From the NCBI GenBank assembly GCA_017397305.1, contig JAFQJB010000027.1, positions 1 through 42,404 on the forward strand: a stretch of 42,404 nt of DNA, read 5' to 3'. Below the pieces are notes generated by a model. That model was given only the letters and a program-made list of their open reading frames with translations. It was not told where the DNA came from and searched no databases. The DNA comes from Clostridia bacterium. GTDB lineage: Bacteria > Bacillota > Clostridia > Christensenellales > Borkfalkiaceae. Of this stretch, positions 16,529-25,588 are shown piece by piece (position 1 is the stretch's first letter; every line of letters begins with the position of its first letter). The position numbers were made by a program, and so were the translations under genes.

Positions 16529-17589
16529 AATAGTTCCTCCAAAATTTCTTTTACCGCGCTTATAAACGCTTGCATTTGGGTTGGACTTCCAACCGTAACG
16601 CGATTGTATTCTACTATTTTCGGGTCGTTAAAGTGTCTAACCAAAACGCCCTTTTCTTTAAGTTTAAGGTATAACTCTTCACCGCCTATCTTGTCGTGTT
16701 TTATAAACAAGAAGTTTGCTTTGGATAAAGTCATTGAAAAGCCTAAACTTTCAAGTTCTTTTGCCGTTTGTTCTCTGGTTTTAATTATCTCGTTAACGTT
16801 TTTAACAAAATAATCTCTATCCTCTATTGCACCTATTCCCGCACCCGCCGTCATTCTATTGACGTTATAGGGGTTGAGCGAATATTTTAACGTGTTAAGG
16901 TCGCGGATAACTTGCGGATTTGCAATACCCATCCCTAGCCTTGCACCGGCCATTGAACGCGATTTTGAAAAGGTTTGGGTAACCAAAAGGTTATCGTATT
17001 CACCTACTAATGATACCGCACTTTCCCCACCAAAGTCAACGTATGCTTCGTCAATTATCACCATTCTATTAGGATTTTTTTCAAGCAGTCTTCTAATATC
17101 ACTGAGCGGAATGGTAAGTCCGGTCGGTGCATTGGGGTTTGCTATAAAAATGGTGCCTTGCTCGTTTAGATATTCTTCAATATCTATCGAAAAATCCTCT
17201 CTTAACGGAATGGTTTTATAGGGCACATTGTTTACCGAGGCAAACACCTTATAAAAGCCATAGGTAATGTCCGCAAAAACGGCGGGGTGGCTATCGTCAC
17301 AATAAGCCATAAAAGCAAAGTTTAACACTTCGTCGGAGCCGTTCGTCATGATAACACAGTCCGCACCCACGCCAAGTTCTTTTGCAACAGCCTCAGTTAG
17401 CGCCTTTTGGTCGGGGTCGGAATAAAGCATAACCATTTTTGATTGTTTCTCTGCATACTCCACCGCCTTTTTTGACGGGGGGTATGGCGATTCGTTGGTG
17501 TTAAGCTTTATATACTGCCTTTCCTTTGGTTGCTCCCCTGGGACGTAGGGGGTAAGTTTATTAAATTTTTCACTGAAAAATTTGCTCAT
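16525..17589 (-). CDS. hisC: Histidinol-phosphate aminotransferase
   Basis: A 354-residue fold-type I PLP enzyme. The Schiff-base lysine is in TQTFSKSRSMAGARLG, and NTNESPYPPS and NPNAPTG are typical binding motifs. It transaminates imidazole acetol phosphate with glutamate. The start is the ATG at 17589 preceded by GAGG; an upstream TTG at 17601 would lie on that ribosome site and is rejected. It begins one base after the hisD stop. Confidence 0.96.
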   Translation of the reverse strand: MSKFFSEKFNKLTPYVPGEQPKERQYIKLNTNESPYPPSKKAVEYAEKQSKMVMLYSDPDQKALTEAVAKELGVGADCVIMTNGSDEVLNFAFMAYCDDSHPAVFADITYGFYKVFASVNNVPYKTIPLREDFSIDIEEYLNEQGTIFIANPNAPTGLTIPLSDIRRLLEKNPNRMVIIDEAYVDFGGESAVSLVGEYDNLLVTQTFSKSRSMAGARLGMGIANPQVIRDLNTLKYSLNPYNVNRMTAGAGIGAIEDRDYFVKNVNEIIKTREQTAKELESLGFSMTLSKANFLFIKHDKIGGEELYLKLKEKGVLVRHFNDPKIVEYNRVTVGSPTQMQAFISAVKEILEELL

Positions 17590-17590
17590 G

Positions 17591-18865
17591 TCAGTCCTCA
17601 AATCTAACCATTGCGCTCTTTGCGTGTGCAGTCAGTCCTTCTTTTTTTGCAAAGTAATCAACGTCTTTTGCAACTTCTTCGAGCGCGTCTTTATCGTAGT
17701 ATATATATTGCGTCTTCTTTATAAAATCGTCCACGGATAAGGGGCTTGAAAACCTTGCCGTTCCGCTTGTGGGAAGGGTGTGGTTTGTTCCCGCCAAATA
17801 GTCGCCGAGAGCCTCGGGACAATTCTTACCAAGGAACACCGACCCCGCGTGTTTGATTTTGTCAAGATATTGCATGGGGTTATCTAGGCAAATTTCTAGG
17901 TGTTCGGGTGCGATTGCGTTTGCAATTTCAATCGCCTTTTCGATGTTTTCCGCAACGAAAATTTTGCCGTTGTTATCGATAGATGCCCTTGCAATTTCCT
18001 TTCTTTCAAGTTTTTCTATTTGTTCTTCAAGTTGCTGACTTACCTTTAGTGCAAAATCGTAACTATCGGTAACTAGCACCGCACTTGCCATTTTGTCGTG
18101 TTCGGCTTGAGAAAGTAGGTCTGCCGCAATGTGTTTTGCGTTGTTATTGCCGTCGGCAACTACCATGATTTCGCTAGGACCTGCAATCATATCGATTGAA
18201 ACAAGCCCAAACACTTGCTTTTTTGCCTCGGCAACAAAAGCATTGCCTGGCCCCACGATTTTATCTACCTTAGGTATGGTTTCCGTTCCGTAACTAAGTG
18301 CTCCTATTGCCTGCGCACCGCCAACCTTAAATATCTTATCCACACCCGCAACCTTTGCTACGCACAGTATATAGGGGTTTACCTTGCCGTTTTTATCTGG
18401 CGGGGTAACCATAACAACCTCTTCGCACCCCGCAATTTTTGCAGGGATAGCATCCATTAAAACGGTTGATGGATATGATGCCGTGCCACCCGGAACGTAA
18501 AGCCCCGCCCTTTCAATAGGGATAATTTTTTGACCGATAATAACGCCGTTTTTTCTTTTTATCTCAAACCCTTCTCTCTTTTGGCGGGAGTGGAATTCTT
18601 TTATATTTTTAGACGCCTTTTCAATAACCTCTAAAAATCTAGGCTCTACTTGGTTAAAAGCCTCTTCAATTTCTTCTTTAGTTACTGCAAGGCTATCAAG
18701 TTTAACCTTGTCGAACTTTTCGCAATAATCAAAAAGCGCCTTATCCCCTTCGTTTTTAACCCTAGCTAAAATTTCACTTACGGTATTTGAAACGTCAACC
18801 TTTTTCTCGGTGGCGGTAAACACTTCCGCACGAGTGTCGCTGACGCTACTAATAATTTTTATCAT
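17591..18865 (-). CDS. hisD: Histidinol dehydrogenase
   Basis: A 424-residue zinc- and NAD-dependent enzyme for the last two oxidations of histidinol to histidine. GPGNAFVAEAKKQVFG near 206, IDMIAGPSEIMVVAD near 224 and LAGTNHTLPTSG near 358 are characteristic. Full length. Its start overlaps the hisG stop in a TAATG. Confidence 0.98.
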   Translation of the reverse strand: MIKIISSVSDTRAEVFTATEKKVDVSNTVSEILARVKNEGDKALFDYCEKFDKVKLDSLAVTKEEIEEAFNQVEPRFLEVIEKASKNIKEFHSRQKREGFEIKRKNGVIIGQKIIPIERAGLYVPGGTASYPSTVLMDAIPAKIAGCEEVVMVTPPDKNGKVNPYILCVAKVAGVDKIFKVGGAQAIGALSYGTETIPKVDKIVGPGNAFVAEAKKQVFGLVSIDMIAGPSEIMVVADGNNNAKHIAADLLSQAEHDKMASAVLVTDSYDFALKVSQQLEEQIEKLERKEIARASIDNNGKIFVAENIEKAIEIANAIAPEHLEICLDNPMQYLDKIKHAGSVFLGKNCPEALGDYLAGTNHTLPTSGTARFSSPLSVDDFIKKTQYIYYDKDALEEVAKDVDYFAKKEGLTAHAKSAMVRFED

Positions 18866-19500
18866 TACAAATTCTCCGTTTGTTCTTTGAGCGATTTTTG
18901 AAGTTTTTCTATTTGTTCGCTCTTAAAACTAAAGTTTGCTTTGTTTGCTATAAGTCTTGCGCTGATATCTTTGAACTTTTCCACAACCACAAGGTTATTT
19001 TCCTTTAAGGTTGCGCCCGTTTCCACAATATCTACTATAACGTCGGATAGGGCAAGTATTGGGGCGAGCTCGATTGAACCGTTTAGGTGAATTATGTCGA
19101 TATCCCTACCCTGTGCACTGTAATAGGCTTTAGCGATGTTAGTAAACTTTGTTGCAACCTTTAAGGTTTTGCTTCTATCGTCCACAAAATCGGCTTTGGC
19201 TGCAACAGCCATATTGCACTTTCCAATGTTTAGGTCAAGCAGTTCATAAACGTCGGGGTTATACTCTAAAAGAATGTCTTTTCCCGCAACGCCGATATCC
19301 GCCGCGCCACGTTCAACGTAAATAGCAACGTCGGACGGCTTAACCCAAAAATATCTAACCCCTGCTTCTTGGTTTTCAAATATAAGCTTTCTATTATTCT
19401 CTTTTATCGACGGGCAAGAAAAACCCGCCTTTTCAAACATATCGTAAACCTTTTCGCCAAGTCTTCCTTTGGGGAGAGCCACGTTAAGCATTTTACTCAT
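18865..19500 (-). CDS. hisG: ATP phosphoribosyltransferase catalytic subunit, short form
   Basis: A 211-residue short HisG lacking the C-terminal regulatory domain, which explains the adjacent hisZ. NVALPKGRLGEKVYDMFEKAG at the N-terminus, GVAGKDILLEY near 74, and the PRPP-binding stretch DVIVDIVETGATLKENNL near 154. It starts histidine synthesis by joining ATP and PRPP and should be feedback-inhibited through HisZ. It directly abuts hisZ. Confidence 0.97.
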   Translation of the reverse strand: MSKMLNVALPKGRLGEKVYDMFEKAGFSCPSIKENNRKLIFENQEAGVRYFWVKPSDVAIYVERGAADIGVAGKDILLEYNPDVYELLDLNIGKCNMAVAAKADFVDDRSKTLKVATKFTNIAKAYYSAQGRDIDIIHLNGSIELAPILALSDVIVDIVETGATLKENNLVVVEKFKDISARLIANKANFSFKSEQIEKLQKSLKEQTENL

Positions 19501-20592
19501 TTATTTACCCTCCAAAACGACAAGTTCTTTATATTTTAAGGTTTCTGGTAAAACTTTTCCAGCAAAAACCGTTTTGCCTTTTGCGATTTGCTCTTTAACA
19601 ACTTTATTCACTGCATCTACCGAAGCGCCCTCGTATTTTACCGCAACGTCCACGTTAAATTGACCTTTGTTTTCATACAATCTATCAATCTCGTCAAGAT
19701 AAACGGCAAAGCCGATTGCCTTTGACTTTTTGCCCATTTTTTGCATAAGGTTATCATACTGACCGCCCGACAAAATTGAGGTGGGGATACCACTTACAAA
19801 GCCCTTAAACACAACTCCATTATAATAGTTCATGTCGCTGACAACTGAAAAATCAACGTTAACGTTATCGATTGCGTCTAATGTTTTAAGGCTTTCTATA
19901 ACGACTTTAAGGCTTTTAACTTGCTCTTCTATCTCGCCTGAAACGCAAAAAGCACCAAGTTCTTTTTCAACCTTTTCCGCCTTGCCGTAAGTGGTGACAA
20001 GTTTTTCAAGTAAACTGGTCTTTTTTTCGTCCAATCCTTGCTCTTTTGCCACCGATTGAACGGCTTGTAAATTCTTTTGACTAAGCGATAAGGCAACCTT
20101 TTCTTTTGCGCTCTCCGTTAGTCCCGCATAGTCTAGAACACTTTTAACAAGCCCTAAGTGAGAAATATCCAATACGCTTTCTTTGGAAATTTCTTTTAGG
20201 CTTTGGCTTGCAAGGTATAGCACTTCTATAACCGAATAATCGTCAACCGCCCCCACGCATTCTAGACCGATTTGCATAATTTCCTTAAAACTCTTCGTCC
20301 CCTTAGAAACCCTATAAACGTGCTCGTTATAGAACACCTTTTTGATAGAGTCGTGGTTATCCTTATCGTTTTTAATGATAGACAAAGTAACGTCAGGCTT
20401 TAAGGCAAGCAGTTTTCCGTCCGTATCGGTAAAAGTGATAACATTATCCGACACCAAAAAGTCCTTGTTTTTGGCGTAAAGGTCATACTCTTCAAACTTG
20501 CTCATTTTATATTGAGCATATCCATATTTTTTGTATAGCGAACGCAAAGCAAAAACCGCTTGCTCTTCTCCGCTTAAAATAAATTTATCCAT
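19501..20592 (-). CDS. hisZ: ATP phosphoribosyltransferase regulatory subunit
   Basis: A 363-residue histidyl-tRNA synthetase paralogue without the anticodon domain. Class II-type features include TDTDGKLLALKPDVTLSI near 54 and the FKEIMQIGLECVG motif near 103. HisZ pairs with short HisG in a hetero-octamer and provides histidine sensing. It is the first enzyme-complex gene after the regulator, six bases away. It is not a tRNA synthetase: the C-terminal part is short and lacks an anticodon-binding fold. Confidence 0.95.
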   Translation of the reverse strand: MDKFILSGEEQAVFALRSLYKKYGYAQYKMSKFEEYDLYAKNKDFLVSDNVITFTDTDGKLLALKPDVTLSIIKNDKDNHDSIKKVFYNEHVYRVSKGTKSFKEIMQIGLECVGAVDDYSVIEVLYLASQSLKEISKESVLDISHLGLVKSVLDYAGLTESAKEKVALSLSQKNLQAVQSVAKEQGLDEKKTSLLEKLVTTYGKAEKVEKELGAFCVSGEIEEQVKSLKVVIESLKTLDAIDNVNVDFSVVSDMNYYNGVVFKGFVSGIPTSILSGGQYDNLMQKMGKKSKAIGFAVYLDEIDRLYENKGQFNVDVAVKYEGASVDAVNKVVKEQIAKGKTVFAGKVLPETLKYKELVVLEGK

Positions 20593-20598
20593 AATACC

Positions 20599-20883
20599 CT
20601 ACTTTTTTTGTTCTCCAAGGGCAATTTTGTATCCGCCACTGCCATAGTTTAGGCACTTATTAACCCTACTTATCGTCGCGGTGGACGCGCCAGTTTGCTT
20701 AGAAACTTCTTGATAATTGTTCTTTTCCATTAAAAGCGATGCAACCTCTATCCTTTGCGTGATGTCTTGCAACTCTTTAATAGTGCAAACGTCCTCGAAA
20801 AACTTTTTGCAATCTTCTTTTGTCTTTAGTTTTAGTACCGCATCAAAAAAGATACCAAATGATTCCATATGAAAATCTTGCAT
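20599..20883 (-). CDS. TrpR/YerC-family repressor, likely HisR
   Basis: A 94-residue TrpR-superfamily protein of the YerC/YecD type. Residues about 28-75 hold the DNA-binding region TQRIEVASLLMEKNNYQEVS and TGASTATISRVNKCLNYG. In Firmicutes this family has been proposed as HisR, a histidine-responsive repressor; being first gene of the his operon fits that closely. An inverted repeat overlapping the -10 box (20907-20930) is its likely autoregulatory operator. A GAGAGG ribosome site supports the start at 20883. Confidence 0.9.
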   Translation of the reverse strand: MQDFHMESFGIFFDAVLKLKTKEDCKKFFEDVCTIKELQDITQRIEVASLLMEKNNYQEVSKQTGASTATISRVNKCLNYGSGGYKIALGEQKK

Positions 20884-20906
20884 TTTAACCTCTCAATGTT
20901 TTAGTT

Positions 20907-20930
20907 CTTTATCATTTTAGCACGATAAAG
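20907..20930 (-). promoter_or_regulatory. Candidate HisR operator
   Basis: CTTTATC (20907-20913) and GATAAAG (20924-20930) form a perfect 7-bp inverted repeat with a 10-base centre that covers the -10 box. Repression by occlusion is expected. I found no second copy elsewhere in the window. Confidence 0.65.
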
Positions 20931-20942
20931 TGGTAAAGTCAA
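20914..20942 (-). promoter_or_regulatory. Histidine operon promoter
   Basis: TTGACT (20937-20942), 17-base spacer, TAAAAT (20914-20919) on the minus strand. The first gene of the roughly 9-kb operon starts 31 bases on. Confidence 0.75.
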
Positions 20943-21005
20943 CGATTTTATTATAGCGATATAAAGTTTTTTTAATTTTTGCCAGTATTTTTCTAGTAAA
21001 AAAAC

Positions 21006-21032
21006 AAAAAAGCCGAAATTTTTCGGCTTTTT
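21006..21032 (-). terminator. Terminator of the rpsF-ssb-rpsR operon
   Basis: A stem of about 11 bp built on AGCCGA/TCGGCT with A- and T-rich flanks, 17 bases beyond the rpsR stop. Confidence 0.85.
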
Positions 21033-21048
21033 ATTTTTAACTCGGTTA

Positions 21049-21342
21049 TTATTCACCTTTGAAAGGTAACAAGTCAACCAATCTTGCACGTTTGATAGCA
21101 GTTGCCAAAACTCTTTGGTGTTTTGCGCATACGCCAGTCATACGGCGGGGAAGAATTTTACCGCCTTCGGTGATGTACTTTTTCAAAGTGTTGATATCCT
21201 TATAGTCGATAGCGTCAACTTTGTTTTGACAAAAAGCACAAACTTTTTTGCGGGGAATTCTTTTAACAAATTTTTTGCCTTCCTTAGGTGCAGCCGCACT
21301 TTCAGTTGCGGGTGCGGAAGTCATATTGGTATTTTCTTCCAT
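21049..21342 (-). CDS. rpsR: Ribosomal protein bS18
   Basis: A 97-residue S18 with an Ala/Pro/Glu-rich N-terminal extension of about 20 residues before the conserved core. [32 protein letters not shown] and LVDLLPF are diagnostic. The CxxC plus C..H set indicates the zinc-binding form. It binds the 30S platform together with S6, encoded two genes upstream. Confidence 0.98.
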   Translation of the reverse strand: MEENTNMTSAPATESAAAPKEGKKFVKRIPRKKVCAFCQNKVDAIDYKDINTLKKYITEGGKILPRRMTGVCAKHQRVLATAIKRARLVDLLPFKGE

Positions 21343-21374
21343 TTTATTAACTCCTTAATTAATCTTAGGGCGCA

Positions 21375-21785
21375 TTAAAAAGGCAATTGATTGTCGTCAA
21401 TAGCTTCTAATTGCGGTCTTTCCCTTTTTGCCGACACAACGGGAGCGTCTTCGCCTTCTGCTTGTGCGCTCTTAGGTGTCAAAAATTCAACTTCGTTTGC
21501 AACGATGTCGGTAACGTTTCTCTTAATTCCGTCTTTATCTTCATAAGAACGGGTTTGCAAGCTACCAACAACTGCAACCTTGTTACCTTTCTTTAAGTAT
21601 TTACCACAGTTTTCCGCTCTGCCTCTCCACACGGTAATGTTAAAAAAATCGGTTTCGCGAGTGCCGTCAGCACTTGCATAATCTCTTGATACCGCGATAG
21701 AAAATCTGCAAACTGAAACACCACTTGGGGTTTCGGTAAGCTCAGGGTCACGGGTAAGGTTTCCTACTAAGATAACTTTGTTCAT
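21375..21785 (-). CDS. ssb: Single-stranded DNA-binding protein
   Basis: A 136-residue SSB: OB fold at about 1-105 (MNKVILVGNLTRDPELTETP, FSIAVSRDY, FFNITVWRGRAENCGKYLKKG) and a short tail ending DDNQLPF, the acidic tip that recruits repair and replication proteins. The linker is shorter than in Bacillus SsbA. Location between rpsF and rpsR is the classic arrangement. Confidence 0.98.
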   Translation of the reverse strand: MNKVILVGNLTRDPELTETPSGVSVCRFSIAVSRDYASADGTRETDFFNITVWRGRAENCGKYLKKGNKVAVVGSLQTRSYEDKDGIKRNVTDIVANEVEFLTPKSAQAEGEDAPVVSAKRERPQLEAIDDNQLPF

Positions 21786-21800
21786 AATTTCTCTCCTAAC

Positions 21801-22082
21801 TTATCTTTTGGTGATGAGTCTTCTAATAATGCCGTCGGTGATACCGATAACACGCTTGAGTTCCTCAACGAACGATTTTTCTGCTTCAAACGTCATCAAA
21901 ACGTAATAGCCTTCAGATTTGTAGTTGATGGGATATTGCAATTTTCTCAAACCCCAACGGTCAGTCTTTTCGATAACCCCACCGTTTTTGTTAACCAAAT
22001 CTTCGACCTTTGCAATGAGGGCGTCTTTCGCTTCGTCAGTGAGCGACGCATCAAGAATGTAAAGCATCTCGTATTTCGTCAT
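21801..22082 (-). CDS. rpsF: Ribosomal protein bS6
   Basis: A 93-residue S6 of normal length: MTKYEMLYILDASLTDEA, DRWGLRKLQYPI, GYYVLMTFEA and the basic end IRRLITKR. S6 pairs with S18 on the small subunit. First gene of the operon, preceded by a GGAGG ribosome site and a hairpin leader that may be the S6:S18 autoregulatory site. Confidence 0.98.
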   Translation of the reverse strand: MTKYEMLYILDASLTDEAKDALIAKVEDLVNKNGGVIEKTDRWGLRKLQYPINYKSEGYYVLMTFEAEKSFVEELKRVIGITDGIIRRLITKR

Positions 22083-22099
22083 AATTTTTACCTCCTGGA

Positions 22100-22130
22100 C
22101 TTATTCGGCTTGGGAACTACCCAAGCAAGG
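22100..22130 (-). promoter_or_regulatory. Candidate S6:S18 autoregulatory leader hairpin
   Basis: On the minus strand GCTTGGG and CCCAAGC (22108-22126) enclose a 5-base loop, with CCG formed by the stem end and following base, just upstream of the rpsF ribosome site. The described S6:S18 mRNA motif is a hairpin with a conserved CCG; the fit is by eye only. Confidence 0.5.
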
Positions 22131-22162
22131 TTATTTTTCCGTAATTACGGAATAGTTACATT

Positions 22163-22191
22163 ATAATACCAAACTTTTATAAGTTTGTCAA
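22163..22191 (-). promoter_or_regulatory. rpsF operon promoter
   Basis: TTGACA (22186-22191), 17-base spacer, TATTAT (22163-22168); an overlapping TATAAT lies at 22160-22165. Confidence 0.65.
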
Positions 22192-22210
22192 CATTTTTTA
22201 ATATTTTTTA

Positions 22211-25200
22211 TTAAGTTGTGGTGAGCAAGCCCGCTTCTGACATCTTAGACAGCTTATCGATTGCCTCATGCAAGGTCATTGCGTAAAGTCCGTCGTGCAT
22301 ATCATTGATAATTCCAGCATCAATAAGTTGACGTATGGTTGCGTATTCAAACTTGCCAGAGATTGACGCGATACCGTCCTCTTCGTGTGATTGAAGAGCC
22401 ATCAACGTAGTTGTGCTTGCTTTATAAGATTTTGCTCTACCCTTATGCTCGCCGTCTTCAATTATTTCGCCAGCATCAAAACAGAACACAAGCCAAATAC
22501 CGTCGTTTTCGCAAAGCCAACGTTTGTTTGCGTCAACCTTTATTTCCGCAGGTGCGTAATCTGCAAGATAGTAAGTAAGCGTTGAAAGGTCTTCGTAATA
22601 TAAGGGTGAACCTACAACTTCGGTATCCTTAAAGCAGTCTTCACCATACACTTCGTAAAGGGTGAGTTTGTTGATTTCCGTACCGATGTTTGCTATAGTA
22701 ACGCCCTTAGCGATAAGTTTATCCATAATAACGTTGCCCGTCGGGTCCATAACCGTGCTAAGTCTTACGTTATCAATGGTAAAGTTGTTCATATCTTTAA
22801 CCTTTAGGTCGCCATAACTTACGTCTTCATACTCGGTATCGAATGCTTCGTCAAGGATTTTTGCAAGGTCACTATCAGCATCTAAATTCATAACTGTGTC
22901 AAGGTAAACCTCTTCAACCTTGAATCCGCCGTTGCCAAGTGCTGATATCTTGATGTTTTCTGCCGTTTCACTGGTAAGGTCGCCCGCTTGATTTGTTGCT
23001 TGCCACAAAATGCTATATAACGATTCGTTGCCAGCATATTTAATCACGCAAGTAAGCGACGCGTCGTTAACGTTGATTGTTGACAATTGAACAATCATAA
23101 TGTCTTCATAATCTTTATCGGTAACGTCTTCTAAAATCGCCTTAAACTCGTCGGTAACGGTGGGCAATATGGTAGAAATTTTTGCGTTGTCGATGTTGAG
23201 TGAAGAAATTTCGCCTATTGTTATTTGACCATGGCTCCTATCGGTAATAAGGTTGCCACCTTCGTCGTAAACGTCAAATGCTTGGTCCAAAATGTTAGCA
23301 AGGGTTGAACCGCTTGCGATTTCCAAAACTGACGCAAGTTTTACGTTGGTTACGTCAAGTGAAGCCATTTGACTAACCTTTATATCTTGGTAGCTATAAT
23401 CTTTGGTAGCGGTGTCGAATGCTTGGTCAAGAATTTTTGCAAGGATAGAATCAGCACCGATTGTCATTACCGAAGATAAACTTACGTTATCTACGCTTAA
23501 AGATGCAATTTGACCAACCTTGATATCTTGATAGCCGTAATCTTTAGTGTCGGTATCAAATGCCTCGTCTAAAATGTTTGCGATTGTAGAACCAGCGGTG
23601 ATGTCCATTATTGAACTTACGCTTACGTTATCTACTTTCAAAGAAGAAATTTGACCAACGGTAACTTCTTCATAACCATAATCTTTGGTAGCGGTGTCAA
23701 ATGCTTGGTCCAAAATTTTAGCAAGTTCGGAATCAGCACCGATTGTCATTACGGTTGCAAGTTTAACGTTGTTGATTTTGAGTGAAGAAATTTCACCAAC
23801 GGTAATGCTAGTGTAACTATTATCTTCAACAAGGTTACCATCTTCGTCGTAAACGTCGAATGCCTCGTTAAGAATTTTTGCAAGTTCCGTATCCGCGCCA
23901 ATCGTCATTACTGAAGAAAGGGTTACGTTGTCGATATTGAGTGAAGCAATTTCGCCAACGGTTACGTCGCCGTAACTCTTATCGGTAACAAGGTTGCCGT
24001 CCTCATCGTAAACGTCGAATGCTTGGTCTAAAATGTTTGCAAATTCGCTTCCGCTTAAGCTATCTTCACCGAGCACTGAAACAAGTTTAACTCCGTCAAA
24101 GTTTTCAATGCTTGTTAAACCGCTAATGGTGATGTCGCCAAACGCATCTCCAGTCACGTCACAAAGAATTTTATGCAAAACGTTTTCAGCATCGTATTCG
24201 CCGAGGAATTTTTCAATCTTAATTCCGTCAAAGGTAAGTCCACCGCTCAAGTGACCAATGGTAAGGTCGTCAGCGTCAACCACGTCATCGTCATCAACGC
24301 AATCGATAAGGATATCGTATAAATCACTTGCGTCGCCAAGAATGGTGTTTAGAGGAATACCTTCAATTTCTAAACCGCTTGACAAATCTTCTATGGTAAC
24401 TTGCTCATAGGCTTTTCCCTCTACGGCATTGTCGAGTATTTTGTGCATAACGTTCTCGTCACTATACTCGCCGAGGAAGGTTGCCAAAGTGATTGAGTCA
24501 ATCTTAAAGTCTTCTGACGTAAAGTCGGCAAAGGAAATTTCTTCAACCGCCTTACCGCCGAGAGCCGAGCTTAAGATTTTGTACATATCGCCGTCCTTTT
24601 CACCACCCAAAATGTTGTAAACGTAAATGGATTCGGGACCGATATCACCCACTTCACTTATCTTTTTACCCTCTAAAAGTTCATAAATCATATCGCCGTC
24701 GGCAACGTCCGCACCGCCAACGTTAAGAAGCTCGGTAATTTCTATTCTACCAAAACTTTCGTCGATTAAATCTAACGCATCGACAATGGTTATTGCAGAA
24801 AGTTTTGCATAGTAAAGGGTTGCACCTTCGTGATAAAGTTTATTACCTTCATCGTCGAAAGCCCTTTGGTAATGCTTATCGTTTTCGGGGTCGGGTTCTT
24901 GCACTGCAAAGGGTGCAACGCCGGGACCTACGTCTTTAGGCAAGTAATAATATTGCGCGGGGTTTTGGTAAAGGTTGCCTTCGCCGTCTTTTGCAATGTT
25001 GCCGTTAGAGTCGAAGGTGATTTCGCCTGCACCTACTTGCTTCCATTCGCTAAATGCAGAAAGGCTTGCCATATCGCCAAGCATTTCGGTAAGCCCAACA
25101 CTATCCATAGTCGCAACAACCTTTATGCACGCTTGGAATTCGCTCATAAAAGTCTTGTTGGGGTCGTCATAGGTTAGTTGAAGTGCTTTTACCTTTTCTT

Positions 25201-25549
25201 CGTCAAGTTCAATATACGCACTAAGTCCCAATTCGTCAACCAAGCCTAAAACCAAGTCTGCCGCAGCGGGAACGTCGGTAAGTTCATATTCGTCAATATC
25301 TAAAAGAACGTCCAAAATACTTTTGTTTGCTATCTTGTCGCTGACGTAGTTATTTACGTCTTCACCAACGTACGTTTTTACAGGCACAATCTTAATGCCG
25401 ACAAAAATAGCACCGAGTAAGATTGCAAAACTGGTGAGCACACCAGATAGCCACATAAAGAAGTTCTTTAACGGGCGCAATCTATAACAACGCAATGCTT
25501 TTTTTATTCTGCGTTGACGCACTTTTTCCTTAATCTCTTTGCGGTTCAT
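22211..25549 (-). CDS. Large single-pass membrane protein with tandem repeats, unknown function
   Basis: A 1112-residue protein I cannot assign to a known family. A basic N-terminus (KEKVRQRRIKKALRCYRL) is followed by one membrane helix at about 31-53, so residues 55-1112 are probably outside the cell. From about 330 to 930 it consists of repeats of about 44-54 residues with the theme T[VI]G[EQ]I[SA]SL.[IV][DN]NV.L.[ST]VM.I, then .LA[KN]IL[DN][EQ]AFD. The central copies (about 500-800) are nearly identical, while the outer ones have diverged. It is acidic, with few cysteines and no visible catalytic motif or sortase signal. A long, regular, membrane-tethered surface or envelope-spanning scaffold is my inference. 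It has its own consensus promoter with a perfect dyad at the start point. Confidence 0.85.
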   Translation of the reverse strand: MNRKEIKEKVRQRRIKKALRCYRLRPLKNFFMWLSGVLTSFAILLGAIFVGIKIVPVKTYVGEDVNNYVSDKIANKSILDVLLDIDEYELTDVPAAADLVLGLVDELGLSAYIELDEEKVKALQLTYDDPNKTFMSEFQACIKVVATMDSVGLTEMLGDMASLSAFSEWKQVGAGEITFDSNGNIAKDGEGNLYQNPAQYYYLPKDVGPGVAPFAVQEPDPENDKHYQRAFDDEGNKLYHEGATLYYAKLSAITIVDALDLIDESFGRIEITELLNVGGADVADGDMIYELLEGKKISEVGDIGPESIYVYNILGGEKDGDMYKILSSALGGKAVEEISFADFTSEDFKIDSITLATFLGEYSDENVMHKILDNAVEGKAYEQVTIEDLSSGLEIEGIPLNTILGDASDLYDILIDCVDDDDVVDADDLTIGHLSGGLTFDGIKIEKFLGEYDAENVLHKILCDVTGDAFGDITISGLTSIENFDGVKLVSVLGEDSLSGSEFANILDQAFDVYDEDGNLVTDKSYGDVTVGEIASLNIDNVTLSSVMTIGADTELAKILNEAFDVYDEDGNLVEDNSYTSITVGEISSLKINNVKLATVMTIGADSELAKILDQAFDTATKDYGYEEVTVGQISSLKVDNVSVSSIMDITAGSTIANILDEAFDTDTKDYGYQDIKVGQIASLSVDNVSLSSVMTIGADSILAKILDQAFDTATKDYSYQDIKVSQMASLDVTNVKLASVLEIASGSTLANILDQAFDVYDEGGNLITDRSHGQITIGEISSLNIDNAKISTILPTVTDEFKAILEDVTDKDYEDIMIVQLSTINVNDASLTCVIKYAGNESLYSILWQATNQAGDLTSETAENIKISALGNGGFKVEEVYLDTVMNLDADSDLAKILDEAFDTEYEDVSYGDLKVKDMNNFTIDNVRLSTVMDPTGNVIMDKLIAKGVTIANIGTEINKLTLYEVYGEDCFKDTEVVGSPLYYEDLSTLTYYLADYAPAEIKVDANKRWLCENDGIWLVFCFDAGEIIEDGEHKGRAKSYKASTTTLMALQSHEEDGIASISGKFEYATIRQLIDAGIINDMHDGLYAMTLHEAIDKLSKMSEAGLLTTT
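22759..24052 (-). repeat. Tandem DNA repeats within the 1112-residue protein gene
   Basis: Units of about 130-165 bp encode the repeat theme. Recurrent coding words include GATGAGGACGG-type Asp/Gly-rich spacers (YDEDGNL, three of the copies) and TKDYGY/TKDYSY spacers (three copies). Nucleotide similarity is highest at about 23170-24050. Confidence 0.8.
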
Positions 25550-25567
25550 AATTCACCTCTAATTTAA

Positions 25568-25584
25568 TCAATGCTATGCATTGA
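25568..25584 (-). promoter_or_regulatory. Perfect dyad at the predicted start point of the repeat-protein gene
   Basis: TCAATGC-TAT-GCATTGA, 7-bp arms, immediately downstream of the -10 box. It could be a repressor operator or an mRNA 5' hairpin. Confidence 0.55.
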
Positions 25585-25588
25585 GTTT

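Noticed and set aside
20901..21089. 62-codon minus-strand frame between rpsR and the his operon
   Set aside because: Covers the rpsF operon terminator and the 3' end of rpsR; no coding signals.
22759..24052. CRISPR array
   Set aside because: Repeats are 130-165 bp, coding and in frame, with no short unique spacers of equal length.
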